Of a stretch of 64,000 nucleotides of DNA, positions 46,961 through 56,049 are shown piece by piece; the stretch's first letter is position 1, and each line of letters starts with the position of its first letter. The position numbers and the translations under genes were made by a program. The notes below the pieces were generated by a model. It was not told the DNA's origin and searched no databases. It worked only from the letters and a program-made list of their open reading frames with translations. Origin of the DNA: Nonomuraea jabiensis (lineage in GTDB: Bacteria > Actinomycetota > Actinomycetes > Streptosporangiales > Streptosporangiaceae); the NCBI RefSeq assembly GCF_014204795.1, contig NZ_JACHMB010000001.1, positions 6,398,501 through 6,462,500 on the forward strand, given 5' to 3'.

Positions 46961-47788
46961 CTATGACACCCGGTCCAGCCGGGCGAACTGCTCGTCGGTC
47001 AGCGTGAAACCGGCCGCCGCGACGTTCTCCTCCAGGTGCGCCACGGAGGTCGTGCCGGGGATGGGGAACATGGCCGGCGAGCGGCGCAGCAGCCAGGCCA
47101 GCGCGGTCTGGGCGGGGGTCGCCCCGATCTTGGCCGCCACGGTGGCCACGGGGCCGCCGGCCTTGGCGTGGTCGCCGACGGCGATCGGGAAGAACGGGAC
47201 GAACGCGATCCCGTGCTTGGCGGCGTAGTCCACCACCTCCTCGTGGGTGCGGTCGGTGAGGTTGTAGAGGTTCTGGACGGCGGCGACGGGGGCGATCCCG
47301 CGGGCCTCCTCCAGCTGGTCCACCGTCGCCTCCGACAGGCCGATGTGGCGGATCTTGCCCTCCTCCCGCAGCCGCGCCAGGGCGCCGACCTGGTCGGCGA
47401 GCGGGACCTGGGGGTCGACGCGGTGCAGGTAGTACAGGTCGATCACGTCGCGGCGCAGGCGGCGCAGGCTCAGCTCGGCCTGCTGGCGCAGGTACTCGGG
47501 GCGTCCCAGCGGGATCCACTCCTCGACGCCCGGCCGGGCCACGCCGCCCTTGGTGGCGATCGTGACGTCGTCGGCGTAGGGGTGCAGGGCTTCGGCGATG
47601 AGCTCCTCGTTCGCGCCCAGCGCGTAGGCGTCGGCGGTGTCGATGTGCCGTACGCCGAGCTCGACCGCGCGGCGCAGGACGGCCAGAGGGCCCTGCCGAT
47701 CGGCGGGCGCCTCCCAGATCGTGCCGTCGGCCGACAGCCGCATGGCGCCGAAACCGATGTTGCCCACTTCGAAGTCGCCAATTTTCAT
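46961..47788 (-). CDS. Aldo/keto reductase
   Basis: 275 aa, AKR TIM-barrel family. The catalytic tetrad is visible: D50 and Y55 in DTADAY, K80 in ATKGG, H122 in YLHRVD. IGLSE and the C-terminal IPGTTSVAHLEENV are the NADP-binding signatures. An NADPH-dependent reductase of carbonyl compounds; the physiological substrate cannot be told. Divergent from the MarR gene with paired TTGA-N4-TCAA sites between them, so it is probably induced when MarR leaves the DNA. Confidence 0.9.
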   Translation of the reverse strand: MKIGDFEVGNIGFGAMRLSADGTIWEAPADRQGPLAVLRRAVELGVRHIDTADAYALGANEELIAEALHPYADDVTIATKGGVARPGVEEWIPLGRPEYLRQQAELSLRRLRRDVIDLYYLHRVDPQVPLADQVGALARLREEGKIRHIGLSEATVDQLEEARGIAPVAAVQNLYNLTDRTHEEVVDYAAKHGIAFVPFFPIAVGDHAKAGGPVATVAAKIGATPAQTALAWLLRRSPAMFPIPGTTSVAHLEENVAAAGFTLTDEQFARLDRVS

Positions 47789-47800
47789 GATTTCTCCCTA

Positions 47801-47852
47801 AAGGTTGAGCGTTCAAGTGTGGACGCTACACCTCGAAGGTTGAGAGTTCAAG
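47801..47852. promoter_or_regulatory. Two MarR-type operator sites between aldo/keto reductase and MarR genes
   Basis: AAGGTTGAGCGTTCAAG (47801-47817) and AAGGTTGAGAGTTCAAG (47836-47852) are direct repeats spaced 35 bp, each an imperfect palindrome TTGA-N4-TCAA. The first is 13 nt upstream of the reductase start, the second 6 nt upstream of the MarR start. Confidence 0.7.
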
Positions 47853-47857
47853 CTAGG

Positions 47858-48361
47858 ATGGGCGGCGTGGAGACACGGTGGCTCGACGACGACGAGCAGC
47901 GGACCTGGCGGGCGTACCTGTGGACGACCCGGTTGCTCGGCGACGCCCTCGACCGGCAGCTGCAGCACGACGCCGGGATGCCGTACACGTACTACATGAT
48001 CTTGGCGACGCTCTCGGAGGTCCCCGATCGGCGCATGTCGATGACCGACCTGGCCGCCCAGGTCTACTCCTCGCTCAGCCGCCTGTCCCACGCGGTGGCG
48101 CGGCTGGAGGAGCGCGGCTGGGTACGGCGGTCACCGCACCCGGACAACCGGCGGGTGACCATGGCCGAGCTGACCGGCGACGGCTTCGCCGCGCTCGCGC
48201 AGGCGGCGCCCGCGCACGTGGAGGAGGTGCGCAGGCGCCTGTTCGACCCGCTCACCGGCGAGCAGGTGGCCCAGCTGCACGGCATCCTGCGGGCGCTGTG
48301 GAAAGGGCTCGATCCCGAGCCGGGCGGGGCGTATCCCGGGGTCTTCGGCCCCGAGGCGTAA
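47858..48361 (+). CDS. MarR-family transcriptional regulator
   Basis: 167 aa. Winged helix at about 60-120 (SMTDLAAQVYSSLSRLSHAVARLEERGWVRRSPHPDNRRVTMAELT), flanked by the long dimerisation helices of the family. Start taken as ATG 47858; GTG 47867 is an alternative. Likely represses itself and the divergent aldo/keto reductase through the two TTGA-N4-TCAA sites. The ligand is unknown. Confidence 0.88.
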   Translation: MGGVETRWLDDDEQRTWRAYLWTTRLLGDALDRQLQHDAGMPYTYYMILATLSEVPDRRMSMTDLAAQVYSSLSRLSHAVARLEERGWVRRSPHPDNRRVTMAELTGDGFAALAQAAPAHVEEVRRRLFDPLTGEQVAQLHGILRALWKGLDPEPGGAYPGVFGPEA

Positions 48362-48385
48362 TGCGCGCGCGGGATCAGCGCCGGA

Positions 48386-48838
48386 TCAGCGCGCCATGGG
48401 GGTCTGCAGCAGGCGCTCCTCCTCGGCCGTCCGCTCGTCGTACGCGGTGCGGGCGTCGGAGATCTCCCGCTGGTGCTCCTCGGTCCAGACGACCAGCGAC
48501 TTGATCACCTCGTGCAGCGAGAAGCCGAGCGGGGTCAGCTCGTACTCCACCCGCGGCGGCACCACCGGATAGACGGTGCGGATCACGAGCCCGTCGCGCT
48601 CCAGCTGGCGCAGCGTCACGGTGAGCATGCGCTGGCTGACGCCGTCGATGGCGCGGCGCAGCTCGGAGAAGCGCATCGTGCGGCGGTCGAGCAGGGCGAT
48701 GACCAGCAGCGACCACTTGTCGGCGACGCGGTCGAGGATCTTTCGCACGTCGCAGTCGGCCCGGGTGTCCCACTGGATGACCTCGTCGTCCATGGTTCCC
48801 GTGCAGTAACCGAGTGCCTTTGAAGTGCCGTCTTCCAT
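48386..48838 (-). CDS. HxlR-family transcriptional regulator
   Basis: 150 aa from ATG 48838 (GGGGAAG just upstream); ATG 48793 would give a more typical length of 135 aa. The HxlR signature is clear: a Cys ahead of the domain (ADCDVRKILDRVADKWSLLVI), RFSELRRAIDGVSQRMLTVTLRQLERDGLV, and the wing VPPRVEYELTPLG. Divergent from the exporter/flavoprotein operon, which it probably controls; Cys or quinone sensing is known in some relatives but is not shown here. Confidence 0.87.
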   Translation of the reverse strand: MEDGTSKALGYCTGTMDDEVIQWDTRADCDVRKILDRVADKWSLLVIALLDRRTMRFSELRRAIDGVSQRMLTVTLRQLERDGLVIRTVYPVVPPRVEYELTPLGFSLHEVIKSLVVWTEEHQREISDARTAYDERTAEEERLLQTPMAR

Positions 48839-48899
48839 TACTTCCCCATGGTCACGCAAGATTCCTTTGTTACGAAAAAGAACCATAGGAGTCGTTCCC

Positions 48900-50297
48900 G
48901 TGTCCACAACCACGCACTCTTCTCCGCCGTCGTTGCGCATGACCCCCAAGGCGTGGGGGATGTTGTTCGTCCTGTGCGGCGCGATCTTCCTTGAGGGGAT
49001 CAACGTCGCGATGCTCAATGTGGCCCTGCCCGCCATCCGGGCCGACCTCGGCCTGTCCACGGGTGAGCTGCAGTGGGTGATCAGCGCCTACGTCCTGGGC
49101 TACGGCGGGTTCATGCTGGTCGGCGGCAGGGCGGCCGACCTGTTCGGCCGCCGCCGGATGTTCCTGGCCTGGCTGGCGGTCTTCCTCGTCGTCTCCGCCC
49201 TGGGCGGGCTGGCCGGGGAGGGCTGGATGCTCATCGCCGCCCGTTTCGTGGCGGGCGTCGCCGCCGCGGTCATGACCCCCGCCGGGTTGTCCATCATCAC
49301 CACGAGCTTCGAGGAGGGGCCGCGGCGCAACCAGGCGCTCCTGGTGTACTCCGGCACCGCCGCCGGCGGCTTCTCCCTCGGGCTGGTGCTCGGCGGCCTG
49401 CTCGCCGCCGTGGACTGGCGCTGGGTGCTGTTCGCGCCGGCCGTGCTCGCCCTGATCATCCTGGTCCTGGCGGTGCCGCTGATCCCCGCCAGTCCCATGG
49501 AACGTTCCCAGGAGCGGAGGCTGGACGTCGCGGGCGCGGTGACCATCACCGCCGCCATCATGCTGCTGGTGCTCGGCGTCGAGCGCGCCGCCCACGTGGG
49601 CGCCGGGTGGACGGCCGGCGCGCTGGTGACCGGGCTGGCGCTGGTCGCGCTCTTCCTCGTGATCGAACGCCGCTCCGCCGCGCCGCTGGTGCGGCTGGGC
49701 ATCTTCCGCTCCGCGCCGCTCGTCCGCGCCAACCTCGCGGGGCTGCTGTTCTCCGGGGCCTTCTTCGGCTTCCAGTTCATCGCGGTCCTGTATCTCCAGG
49801 AGGTGCGCGGCTGGACCTCGCTGCAGACCAGCCTGGCCATGCTGGCGGTCGGCGCGGACGCCGTCCTCGCGCCGACCCTGACCCCGCGGCTGGTCAACCG
49901 CTTCGGCAACGCGCGGGTCATCCTGGCCGGGCTGCTGGCCGCCCTGCTCTCGTACGTGCTGTTCCTGCCCATCGGCATGGACACCGTCTATCTCGCGATG
50001 TTCCCCACCATGATCATCCTGGGGGTGTCGTTCGCCCTCGCGTACGGCCCGCTCACCATCGTCGCCACCGACGGCGTGGACGAGAGCGAGCAGGGCCTGG
50101 CCGGCGGGCTGCTCTACACCTCCTTCCAGTTCGGCGCGGCGCTCGGGCTGGCGGCGAGCACCACGGTGATCGTGGCCGTGGCGGACGCGGGGGATCTGCT
50201 CGGCGCCTACCGCACCGCGCTGGCCGTGCCGATCGCCGCCGCCGCCCTGGCCGTCGTGGTCAGCGCCTTCGGCCTGCGGAAGGGAGCGGCCCGATGA
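48900..50297 (+). CDS. MFS exporter, DHA2 (14-TM) family
   Basis: 465 aa from GTG 48900, preceded by AGGAG at 8 nt; the in-frame ATG at 48825 lies in the HxlR leader and is unlikely. About 14 hydrophobic helices, motif A GGRAADLFGRRRMF, and an antiporter-type GFSLGLVLGGLL in TM5. A multidrug-type proton antiporter. First gene of a two-gene operon with a flavin-reductase-like protein and divergent from HxlR, an arrangement typical of electrophile or drug defence units. Not obviously tied to the PKS cluster. Confidence 0.9.
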   Translation: MSTTTHSSPPSLRMTPKAWGMLFVLCGAIFLEGINVAMLNVALPAIRADLGLSTGELQWVISAYVLGYGGFMLVGGRAADLFGRRRMFLAWLAVFLVVSALGGLAGEGWMLIAARFVAGVAAAVMTPAGLSIITTSFEEGPRRNQALLVYSGTAAGGFSLGLVLGGLLAAVDWRWVLFAPAVLALIILVLAVPLIPASPMERSQERRLDVAGAVTITAAIMLLVLGVERAAHVGAGWTAGALVTGLALVALFLVIERRSAAPLVRLGIFRSAPLVRANLAGLLFSGAFFGFQFIAVLYLQEVRGWTSLQTSLAMLAVGADAVLAPTLTPRLVNRFGNARVILAGLLAALLSYVLFLPIGMDTVYLAMFPTMIILGVSFALAYGPLTIVATDGVDESEQGLAGGLLYTSFQFGAALGLAASTTVIVAVADAGDLLGAYRTALAVPIAAAALAVVVSAFGLRKGAAR

Positions 50298-50758
50298 CGT
50301 CCTTCGCGGAGATCCAGGCCGAGTTCGACGCCATCGTCGGCGCCACCGTGTACGCCACCATGGTCACCGTGGACGCACGCAACCGCCCGCGCACCCGGGT
50401 GCTCATCCCCATCTGGGAGAGCGTGGACGGGCGGCCGCTGGGCTGGCTGGCCACCTACCGGACCCCGGTCAAGGCGGCCCACCTGGCCGGCAACCCGCAC
50501 ACCTCGTTCTCCTACTGGAAGCCGGGCAACAACTCGGTCGCCATCGACGCCGTGGCGAGGTGGGTGGACGACCTGGACGTGCGGCGGCGCGTGTGGGACC
50601 TCTACCGCGCCACCAGCCCCCGGGGCGCCGGGTACGACCTGGGCAACTTCTGGCGCTCGCCCGCCGACCCCAAGCTGCACGTCCTGCGCCTCGACCCCTT
50701 CCGCGTCCAGGTCATCCGCGGCATGGATCTGCGCAGCCGCATCTGGACGGCGGACTGA
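50294..50758 (+). CDS. PPOX-class split-barrel flavin protein
   Basis: 154 aa, pyridoxamine-5'-phosphate-oxidase-like split barrel (VYATMVTVDARNRPRTRVLIPIWE, LATYRTPVKAAHLAGNPHTSFSYW). Members bind FMN or F420 and reduce or detoxify small molecules. ATG overlaps the stop of the exporter gene (ATGA), so the two are translationally coupled. The substrate is unknown; the pairing with an exporter and HxlR suggests detoxification. Confidence 0.82.
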   Translation: MTSFAEIQAEFDAIVGATVYATMVTVDARNRPRTRVLIPIWESVDGRPLGWLATYRTPVKAAHLAGNPHTSFSYWKPGNNSVAIDAVARWVDDLDVRRRVWDLYRATSPRGAGYDLGNFWRSPADPKLHVLRLDPFRVQVIRGMDLRSRIWTAD

Positions 50759-50767
50759 GCGAGCGGG

Positions 50768-51781
50768 TCAGGCGTGGCTGATGATCACTTTGCCGAAGCC
50801 GCCGCCTGACCCGCAGTAGGCGAGGGCGTCGGGGACCTGCTCGAACGGGAAGACCCGGTCGATCACCGGGCGCAGCCGGTGCGCCTCGACGGCCCGGTTC
50901 AGCTCCAGGAAATGGGCCCGGCTGCCGGTGGCGATCCGGCGCAGCACCGAACCGGCCGCGAACAGGGTGGCGGGGTCCACGGGCGCGGCCCCTTTGGCGC
51001 CGGACAGCCAGTAGCCGACGAAGGCGACCTCGCCACCGGCCGCCACGGACCGCAACGACTGCTCCAGCGGCCCCGTCGCGTCGACGACGCGATCGGCTCC
51101 CTGGCCGTCGGTGAGCGCGTGCACCTCCTTCCACCAGACCGGGTTCTCCCGGTAGTTGATCACCTCGTCCGCCCCGAGCGCCCTCAGCCGCTCGGCCTTG
51201 GCGGGGCCGGACGTGGTCACGATCACTCTGGCCCCGGCCAGCTTGGCGAAGAGCAGGACGAACAGCGACACGGCGCCCGACCCGAGCGTCAGCACGGTCA
51301 TGCCGGCGTGCGGGGCGCCGCCGGAGGTCAGGGAGTTCCACGCGGTCACCGCCGCCAGCGGCAGCGCCGCGGCCTCCTCGTACGACAGGTGCTCGGGCAG
51401 GTGCACGACCCCGTCCTCGCTCAGCAGCGCGTACTCGGTCAGCACGCCGTCGATCATGGTGCCGAGCTGGGCGGCGTCCTCGCGCCGGAACGGGCCGTCC
51501 AGCCAGCGCGGGAAGACGGTGGCCGCCACCCGGTCACCCGGCCTGACGCGGGTGACGTCCGCGCCGACCGCCACGACCTCTCCCACTCCCTCGCAGCCGG
51601 GCACCACGCCGGGGGTGACCGGCAGCGGGTACTCCCCGGACAGCACGCGCAGGTCGCGGAACCCGAGGGAGTTCGCGCGGATCCTGACCACGACCTGCCC
51701 GCGCCCGGGTTCGGGCACGTCGCGGTCGTGGAGCGTCAGCCCGGCGAGGCCACGTCCGGGCACGAGGCGGTAGCTCTTCAT
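50768..51781 (-). CDS. Medium-chain dehydrogenase/reductase (quinone oxidoreductase type)
   Basis: 337 aa. GroES-like N-terminal part (NSLGFRDLRVLSGEYP, GVVPGCEGVGEVVAVGADV, RVRPGDRV), then a Rossmann fold with MTVLTLGSGAVSLFVLLFAKLAGA; NADPH-dependent quinone reductase or alkene reductase is expected. The zinc ligands of true alcohol dehydrogenases are not evident. ATG 51781 has AAAGGA 7 nt upstream. Divergent from an XRE regulator gene, its likely controller. Confidence 0.87.
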   Translation of the reverse strand: MKSYRLVPGRGLAGLTLHDRDVPEPGRGQVVVRIRANSLGFRDLRVLSGEYPLPVTPGVVPGCEGVGEVVAVGADVTRVRPGDRVAATVFPRWLDGPFRREDAAQLGTMIDGVLTEYALLSEDGVVHLPEHLSYEEAAALPLAAVTAWNSLTSGGAPHAGMTVLTLGSGAVSLFVLLFAKLAGARVIVTTSGPAKAERLRALGADEVINYRENPVWWKEVHALTDGQGADRVVDATGPLEQSLRSVAAGGEVAFVGYWLSGAKGAAPVDPATLFAAGSVLRRIATGSRAHFLELNRAVEAHRLRPVIDRVFPFEQVPDALAYCGSGGGFGKVIISHA

Positions 51782-51896
51782 CTGATGTCCTTTCCGGCTC
51801 TTCATGAGTAGGCACGATCGTGCGGGGCGGCCGTGATGGCCGGCAATTCCCCGGAGGGAATCGCGGGCCCGCACGGCGACCGGATAGAACAGAGCA

Positions 51897-52685
51897 GTGA
51901 GCACCACCATCAGGGAGAACGGCGTCGGCACGGAGCTGCGACGCTGGCGCGGGCTTCGCCGGGTCAGCCAGCTCGAACTGGCCACGCTGGCCGGAACGAC
52001 CCAGCGCCATCTGAGCTTCATCGAAAGCGGCCGCTCCAGGCCGGGGCGCGCGATCGTGATCCGGCTGGCCGAGTCGCTCGGCCTGTCGCTGCGGGAGCGC
52101 AACGACCTGCTCACCGCGGCCGGTTACGCGCCGGTGTTCGCGGAGTCGGGCCTGGAGGAGTCGGCGCTGCGGCCGGTCCGCGCCGCCCTGGAGCAGATCC
52201 TGCACGGCCACCTGCCGTATCCGGCGCTCGTCATCGCGCCGTACGGCCGCGTGGTGGCGGCGAACGACGCCGTCGAGGTGTTCACCGAGGGCGCGGCGCC
52301 CGAGCTGCTCGAACCGCCGGTCAACATGCTGCGGCTCATGCTCCATCCGGACGGGATGGCCCCCAGGGTGCGCAACCTGCCCGAATGGGGCCGGCACATC
52401 ATCGAGAACCTTCGTGCGAGAACCCGCCGGAGCCCGGACCCGCGCCTGGACGACTTCGTGGCCGAACTGGCCGGATACGTCCCCCAGGCGCCGGTCGGGC
52501 CCGAGCACCTCGGCTTCGCCGTCCCCATGAGGCTGGCCTCGGCGGACGGGGAACTGCGCCTCATCACGACGCTGACCTCGTTCGCGACGGCGACCGACGT
52601 CACGCTCGCCGAGCTGCACCTGGAGGCGTTCCTGCCCGCCGACCAGGCCACCGCCGAACTCCTCCGGCGCCGGGCCGAGCGCTGA
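51897..52685 (+). CDS. XRE-family regulator with MmyB-like ligand domain
   Basis: 262 aa from a GTG start. Helix-turn-helix at residues 10-65 (ELRRWRGLRRVSQLELATLAGTTQRHLSFIESGRSRPGRAIVIRLAESLGL), followed by the MmyB-like PAS-fold domain (about 95-255; LIAPYG-type start, NMLRLMLHPDGM, DDFVAELAGYVP). Such proteins often sit beside one oxidoreductase gene and control it, as here with the divergent dehydrogenase. Convergent with the GH2 gene (4-bp gap). Confidence 0.86.
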   Translation: MSTTIRENGVGTELRRWRGLRRVSQLELATLAGTTQRHLSFIESGRSRPGRAIVIRLAESLGLSLRERNDLLTAAGYAPVFAESGLEESALRPVRAALEQILHGHLPYPALVIAPYGRVVAANDAVEVFTEGAAPELLEPPVNMLRLMLHPDGMAPRVRNLPEWGRHIIENLRARTRRSPDPRLDDFVAELAGYVPQAPVGPEHLGFAVPMRLASADGELRLITTLTSFATATDVTLAELHLEAFLPADQATAELLRRRAER

Positions 52686-52689
52686 GCGG

Positions 52690-55600
52690 TCAGCTCACCG
52701 AGAGGCGGTCGACGTTGGGGCCTCCGTTGGACGTGGTGGCGGTTGCTCTGATCTTGTTCACCCCCTGGGCGAGGTCGGCGGTCAGGGTGACGGTCTGCCA
52801 GGTGGTCCAGGCGCCGGTGCCGGTGAAGTCGCGGGTGACCGAGGTGCCGTTCACCGCGATGGTCATCGGCCGGTTGGCCGTGGTGCCGTTGGCGAAGCGG
52901 AGCTCCAGGGTGACCGGCCCGGCCGTCGCGGCGTTCACCGTCCACTCGACGTAGCTGCCCGTCACGTTGTCGTAGTTCACGAACCCGGTGCCGGTGTAGC
53001 CCGCGTGGTTGGACTCCACCACGCCCTGCGAGATCGTCGCGTCCTCCGCCTGGTAGACGGCGGGGCCGCTGCCGGTGGTCTCGGTGACGGCGTTCGACGG
53101 CGCAGAGGAGTTGCCCGCCGCGTCATGGGCTCTGACCGTGAACGTGTACGGCGTGCCGGCCGCCAGGCCGGAGACCGTGGCGGTGGTGCCGGTGACGGTC
53201 GTGGCCAGGGCGTTGCCGTTGTAGACGTCGTAGCCGGTGACGCCGACGTTGTCGGTGGAGGCGTCCCAGGCCAGCGAGACGCTGGAGGAGGTCTTGCCGG
53301 TGGTGCGCAGGTTGCCGGGCACGGACGGGCTCTGGGTGTCGGGCGGCCCGGTCGGGACGGTGAGCGTCGCGGTGTTCCACCCGGCCACCCGCACGCTCGG
53401 CGAGCCGGTCAGGTCGGAGGCCCGGTAGGTGGCGGTGAGGGTCCTGGATTCCCCCGGCCAGAGGCTGATCGCGTTGTCCGACCACTGGATCGGCAGCACG
53501 GGCTTGCCGGCCGCGTCGACCACGTCGGCGTCGAGCATGAAGGCGGGAACGGCGCCGGTGCCGGTGTTCTTGATCGTCACGGTGACCCTGCCGTCGGAGG
53601 GCGCCGAGGCGGTGGCGGTGATCGGGGTCTGGGCCAGGTTGTTGAGGCCCTTCAGGTTGGCGTAGCTGGAGGTCGGGACGTAGTACCAGTCGTTGTTGTC
53701 CCAGTCGATCACGTCGTCCGAGGTGGACAGGGCGTAGACGTTGCGGTCGATCTCCTGGCCGTCGCGCAGCAGCGTCAGCCGTACCAGGTAGGTCGTGGAG
53801 AGACCGCTGACGGCCGGCACGGTCACCGCCGTGGCCCTGCCCCCGTCGGCGGGGACGCTGACCGTCGCGGTGTTGCTGTACTTGGCGGATCCGTCCATGT
53901 TGAACAGGTCCGTCTTGACGGTCAGGCCCGAGGCGGCCGAGACGCCGGAGTTGACCACGACGACGGACTTGTTGTCGTAGGAGTACTGCACGTGCAGCGG
54001 CTTGTTGGCCTCGCGCGCACCCCAGTAGGAGCCGCCCTGGTCCAGGTAGTAGTCGAAGAGCTGCCAGTGGAGCGAGGACCAGCCGCTGTTGAGCATCCAG
54101 TAGATGACGCCCGTGGACGGGTTGCTCGAGTCGGTGAAGTTACGGCCGTAGGCCTCGAACTGCGCCCGGACCGCCTCGTACTGGGCGAGCTGCGCCTTCT
54201 TCATGTAGTCCGTCAGGCCGGACGGCACTCCGTACCGGCCTCTGAGGGCGTTGTGGTAGATGGTCAGGTCGTCGAAGGTGCCCGACGGCGAGCGGTGGTA
54301 CTGCGTCGCGCTCGGGCTCTGCCAGAGCGAGTCGATCTGCGCGGAGGTCATCATCCGCTTGAGGGAGTCGAGCGTCGGGACGTCGGGGCCGGCGCTGGTC
54401 TCGGAGTTGAAGCCGAACGCCCCGCCTTCGCGCTTGTTGTACCAGTAGTTCGGCGGCACCCAGTCGTACGGGCCGGGCATCTTCATGCCCGAGCTGCCCA
54501 GTTGCGGGCTGGACTTGTCGGAGGCCACGGACACGATCGGGAGCTGCCACTCGGCCGCGGTGAGGGCGTCGAGGTAGTTGGTCTCCTTCTGGGCCGGCGG
54601 CGGGTTGTCCGAGCCGATCAGGAACGAGATCACGCTGGGGTGGTTGCGCAGCCGGGTGGCCTCCGCCTGCATGGACGCCTTGGCGATCGGATAGTCGGAG
54701 CTGCTGAAGGAGCCTTCCCACTTGTCGCAGCACTCCCAGCCGGGCAGGGTCAGGATGCCGTACCTGTCGGCCAGGTCGTAGAGCTCGTCGGTGTCCAGGT
54801 GGCCTTCGACGCGGATCGTGTTGAGGCCGAGGTCCTTGACGTAGCGGATCTTGTCTTCCAGGTAGCCCAGGTTCTTGCGGAGGAAGATGTCGGGGGACCA
54901 GCCGCCGCCCCTGATGAGGATCGGCCTGCCGTTGATCTTGTAGTAGCGCCGCCCGCCGGCGTTCTTGCCCGACTCCACCTTGCGCACGCCGAAGCGCTGG
55001 GTCAGCGTGTCGCTCTCCACGCCGCCGGCCGTCGCCGTGAGGTTCAGGTCGTAGAGCGGCTGGGCGCCCATCGTGTGCGGCCACCACACCTGCGGGTTGG
55101 CCAGCGTCTGGTTGAACGTGATCCGCTTGGTCTGGTTCGCGGCCAGCGCGACGTCCTGCGAGAACGCGAGCGGGCCGATCGTCCCCTTGACGGTGGCGTT
55201 CACGGCGCTGCCGGTGGCGTTGCGGACGTCGACCTTGATGGTGAGGTCGGCGCGGTCGAGCGCCGGGACCGCGAGGTTCGTGATCACATGCGCGTCGCGC
55301 AGCGAGACGTCGGCGCTGCGCCTGATCAGGACGTCGCGGAAGATGCCCATGTTGTCGTCGCGCGGCAGCTGCACCCAGTCGATCCAGCCGATCGTGAGGT
55401 GGTTGTCGGGGTTGTTCGGGTTGACGCGGAAAGCCACCGAGTTGACGCCCGGGTGCACCAGGGCGGTGATGTCCCGCTCGTTGCGGGTGTAGGCGCCGGC
55501 CACCTGGGCGGCGGTGGCGACCTGGGTGCCGTTCACCCACACGTCGGCGCTGGAGATCACGCCGCTGACGTCGAGGAAGGTCCGCAGCCCGGACTCGTCG

Positions 55601-55944
55601 CCGAGGGTGAAGTCGGAGCGGTACCACCACGGCACGTCGAAGTCCGACGTTGGGATCGACTGCATGTTGGTGGAGTAGAAGGGGTCCGGGTAGACGTTGT
55701 TCTGCAGCAGGCCGGCGAGCACGGTCGAGCGGGGGCCCACCGGATACCAGCCGGTGGCCGCGTAGCCGGGCGTGGAGATCGTGGCCCCGGAGTCGGCCAC
55801 CTTCGCCGAGGATTGGATCTTGTATCCCGTCAGGGCGGTCGTCGCCGGTACGGCCTGCGCGGAGGCGGGCAGTGCCACGCCCGCGGCGTTCGCCAGCAGT
55901 GCGCAGGCGGATAACAGGATGAGGATGAGCCGAGAGCGCGCCAT
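52690..55944 (-). CDS. Secreted GH2 exo-beta-D-glucosaminidase with Fn3 and CBM
   Basis: 1084 aa from ATG 55944 (GAGGGA 5 nt upstream). Signal peptide 1-30 (ILILLSACALLANAAGVALPASA), GH2 sugar-binding domain about 50-210, Ig-like domain 220-320, TIM barrel 330-640. By analogy with CsxA of Amycolatopsis, D446 in LIGSDN is the acid/base and E515 in FNSETSAGPD the nucleophile; this pair marks the glucosaminidase branch of GH2. The C-terminus has a fibronectin III domain (about 865-955) and a CBM6/35-like domain (about 960-1084). It removes GlcN from chitosan ends outside the cell. An imperfect inverted repeat upstream suggests sugar-responsive repression. Confidence 0.9.
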   Translation of the reverse strand: MARSRLILILLSACALLANAAGVALPASAQAVPATTALTGYKIQSSAKVADSGATISTPGYAATGWYPVGPRSTVLAGLLQNNVYPDPFYSTNMQSIPTSDFDVPWWYRSDFTLGDESGLRTFLDVSGVISSADVWVNGTQVATAAQVAGAYTRNERDITALVHPGVNSVAFRVNPNNPDNHLTIGWIDWVQLPRDDNMGIFRDVLIRRSADVSLRDAHVITNLAVPALDRADLTIKVDVRNATGSAVNATVKGTIGPLAFSQDVALAANQTKRITFNQTLANPQVWWPHTMGAQPLYDLNLTATAGGVESDTLTQRFGVRKVESGKNAGGRRYYKINGRPILIRGGGWSPDIFLRKNLGYLEDKIRYVKDLGLNTIRVEGHLDTDELYDLADRYGILTLPGWECCDKWEGSFSSSDYPIAKASMQAEATRLRNHPSVISFLIGSDNPPPAQKETNYLDALTAAEWQLPIVSVASDKSSPQLGSSGMKMPGPYDWVPPNYWYNKREGGAFGFNSETSAGPDVPTLDSLKRMMTSAQIDSLWQSPSATQYHRSPSGTFDDLTIYHNALRGRYGVPSGLTDYMKKAQLAQYEAVRAQFEAYGRNFTDSSNPSTGVIYWMLNSGWSSLHWQLFDYYLDQGGSYWGAREANKPLHVQYSYDNKSVVVVNSGVSAASGLTVKTDLFNMDGSAKYSNTATVSVPADGGRATAVTVPAVSGLSTTYLVRLTLLRDGQEIDRNVYALSTSDDVIDWDNNDWYYVPTSSYANLKGLNNLAQTPITATASAPSDGRVTVTIKNTGTGAVPAFMLDADVVDAAGKPVLPIQWSDNAISLWPGESRTLTATYRASDLTGSPSVRVAGWNTATLTVPTGPPDTQSPSVPGNLRTTGKTSSSVSLAWDASTDNVGVTGYDVYNGNALATTVTGTTATVSGLAAGTPYTFTVRAHDAAGNSSAPSNAVTETTGSGPAVYQAEDATISQGVVESNHAGYTGTGFVNYDNVTGSYVEWTVNAATAGPVTLELRFANGTTANRPMTIAVNGTSVTRDFTGTGAWTTWQTVTLTADLAQGVNKIRATATTSNGGPNVDRLSVS

Positions 55945-55970
55945 GGGTCCCTCGCTAGGCTGGTCCATTC

Positions 55971-55989
55971 GTTAATAAACCTTCTTAAC
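55971..55989. promoter_or_regulatory. Imperfect inverted repeat upstream of the GH2 gene
   Basis: On the minus strand GTTAAGAAGGTTTATTAAC: arms GTTAA[G/T]AA match at seven of nine positions. It lies 27 nt upstream of the ATG in an AT-rich island and has the size of a ROK- or LacI-type operator. It is 61 bp from the start of the divergent TIMP-like gene. Confidence 0.45.
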
Positions 55990-56049
55990 AAATAAACCCG
56001 AGCGCGGCAAGGACGCGAACCGATCTTCGGCGGCGTACGTCAAGAGGGC

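Noticed and set aside
53005-55914. 969-codon frame opposite the GH2 gene
   Set aside because: Composition is Val/Gly/Arg-rich without motifs; the minus strand encodes signal peptide, GH2, Fn3 and CBM.
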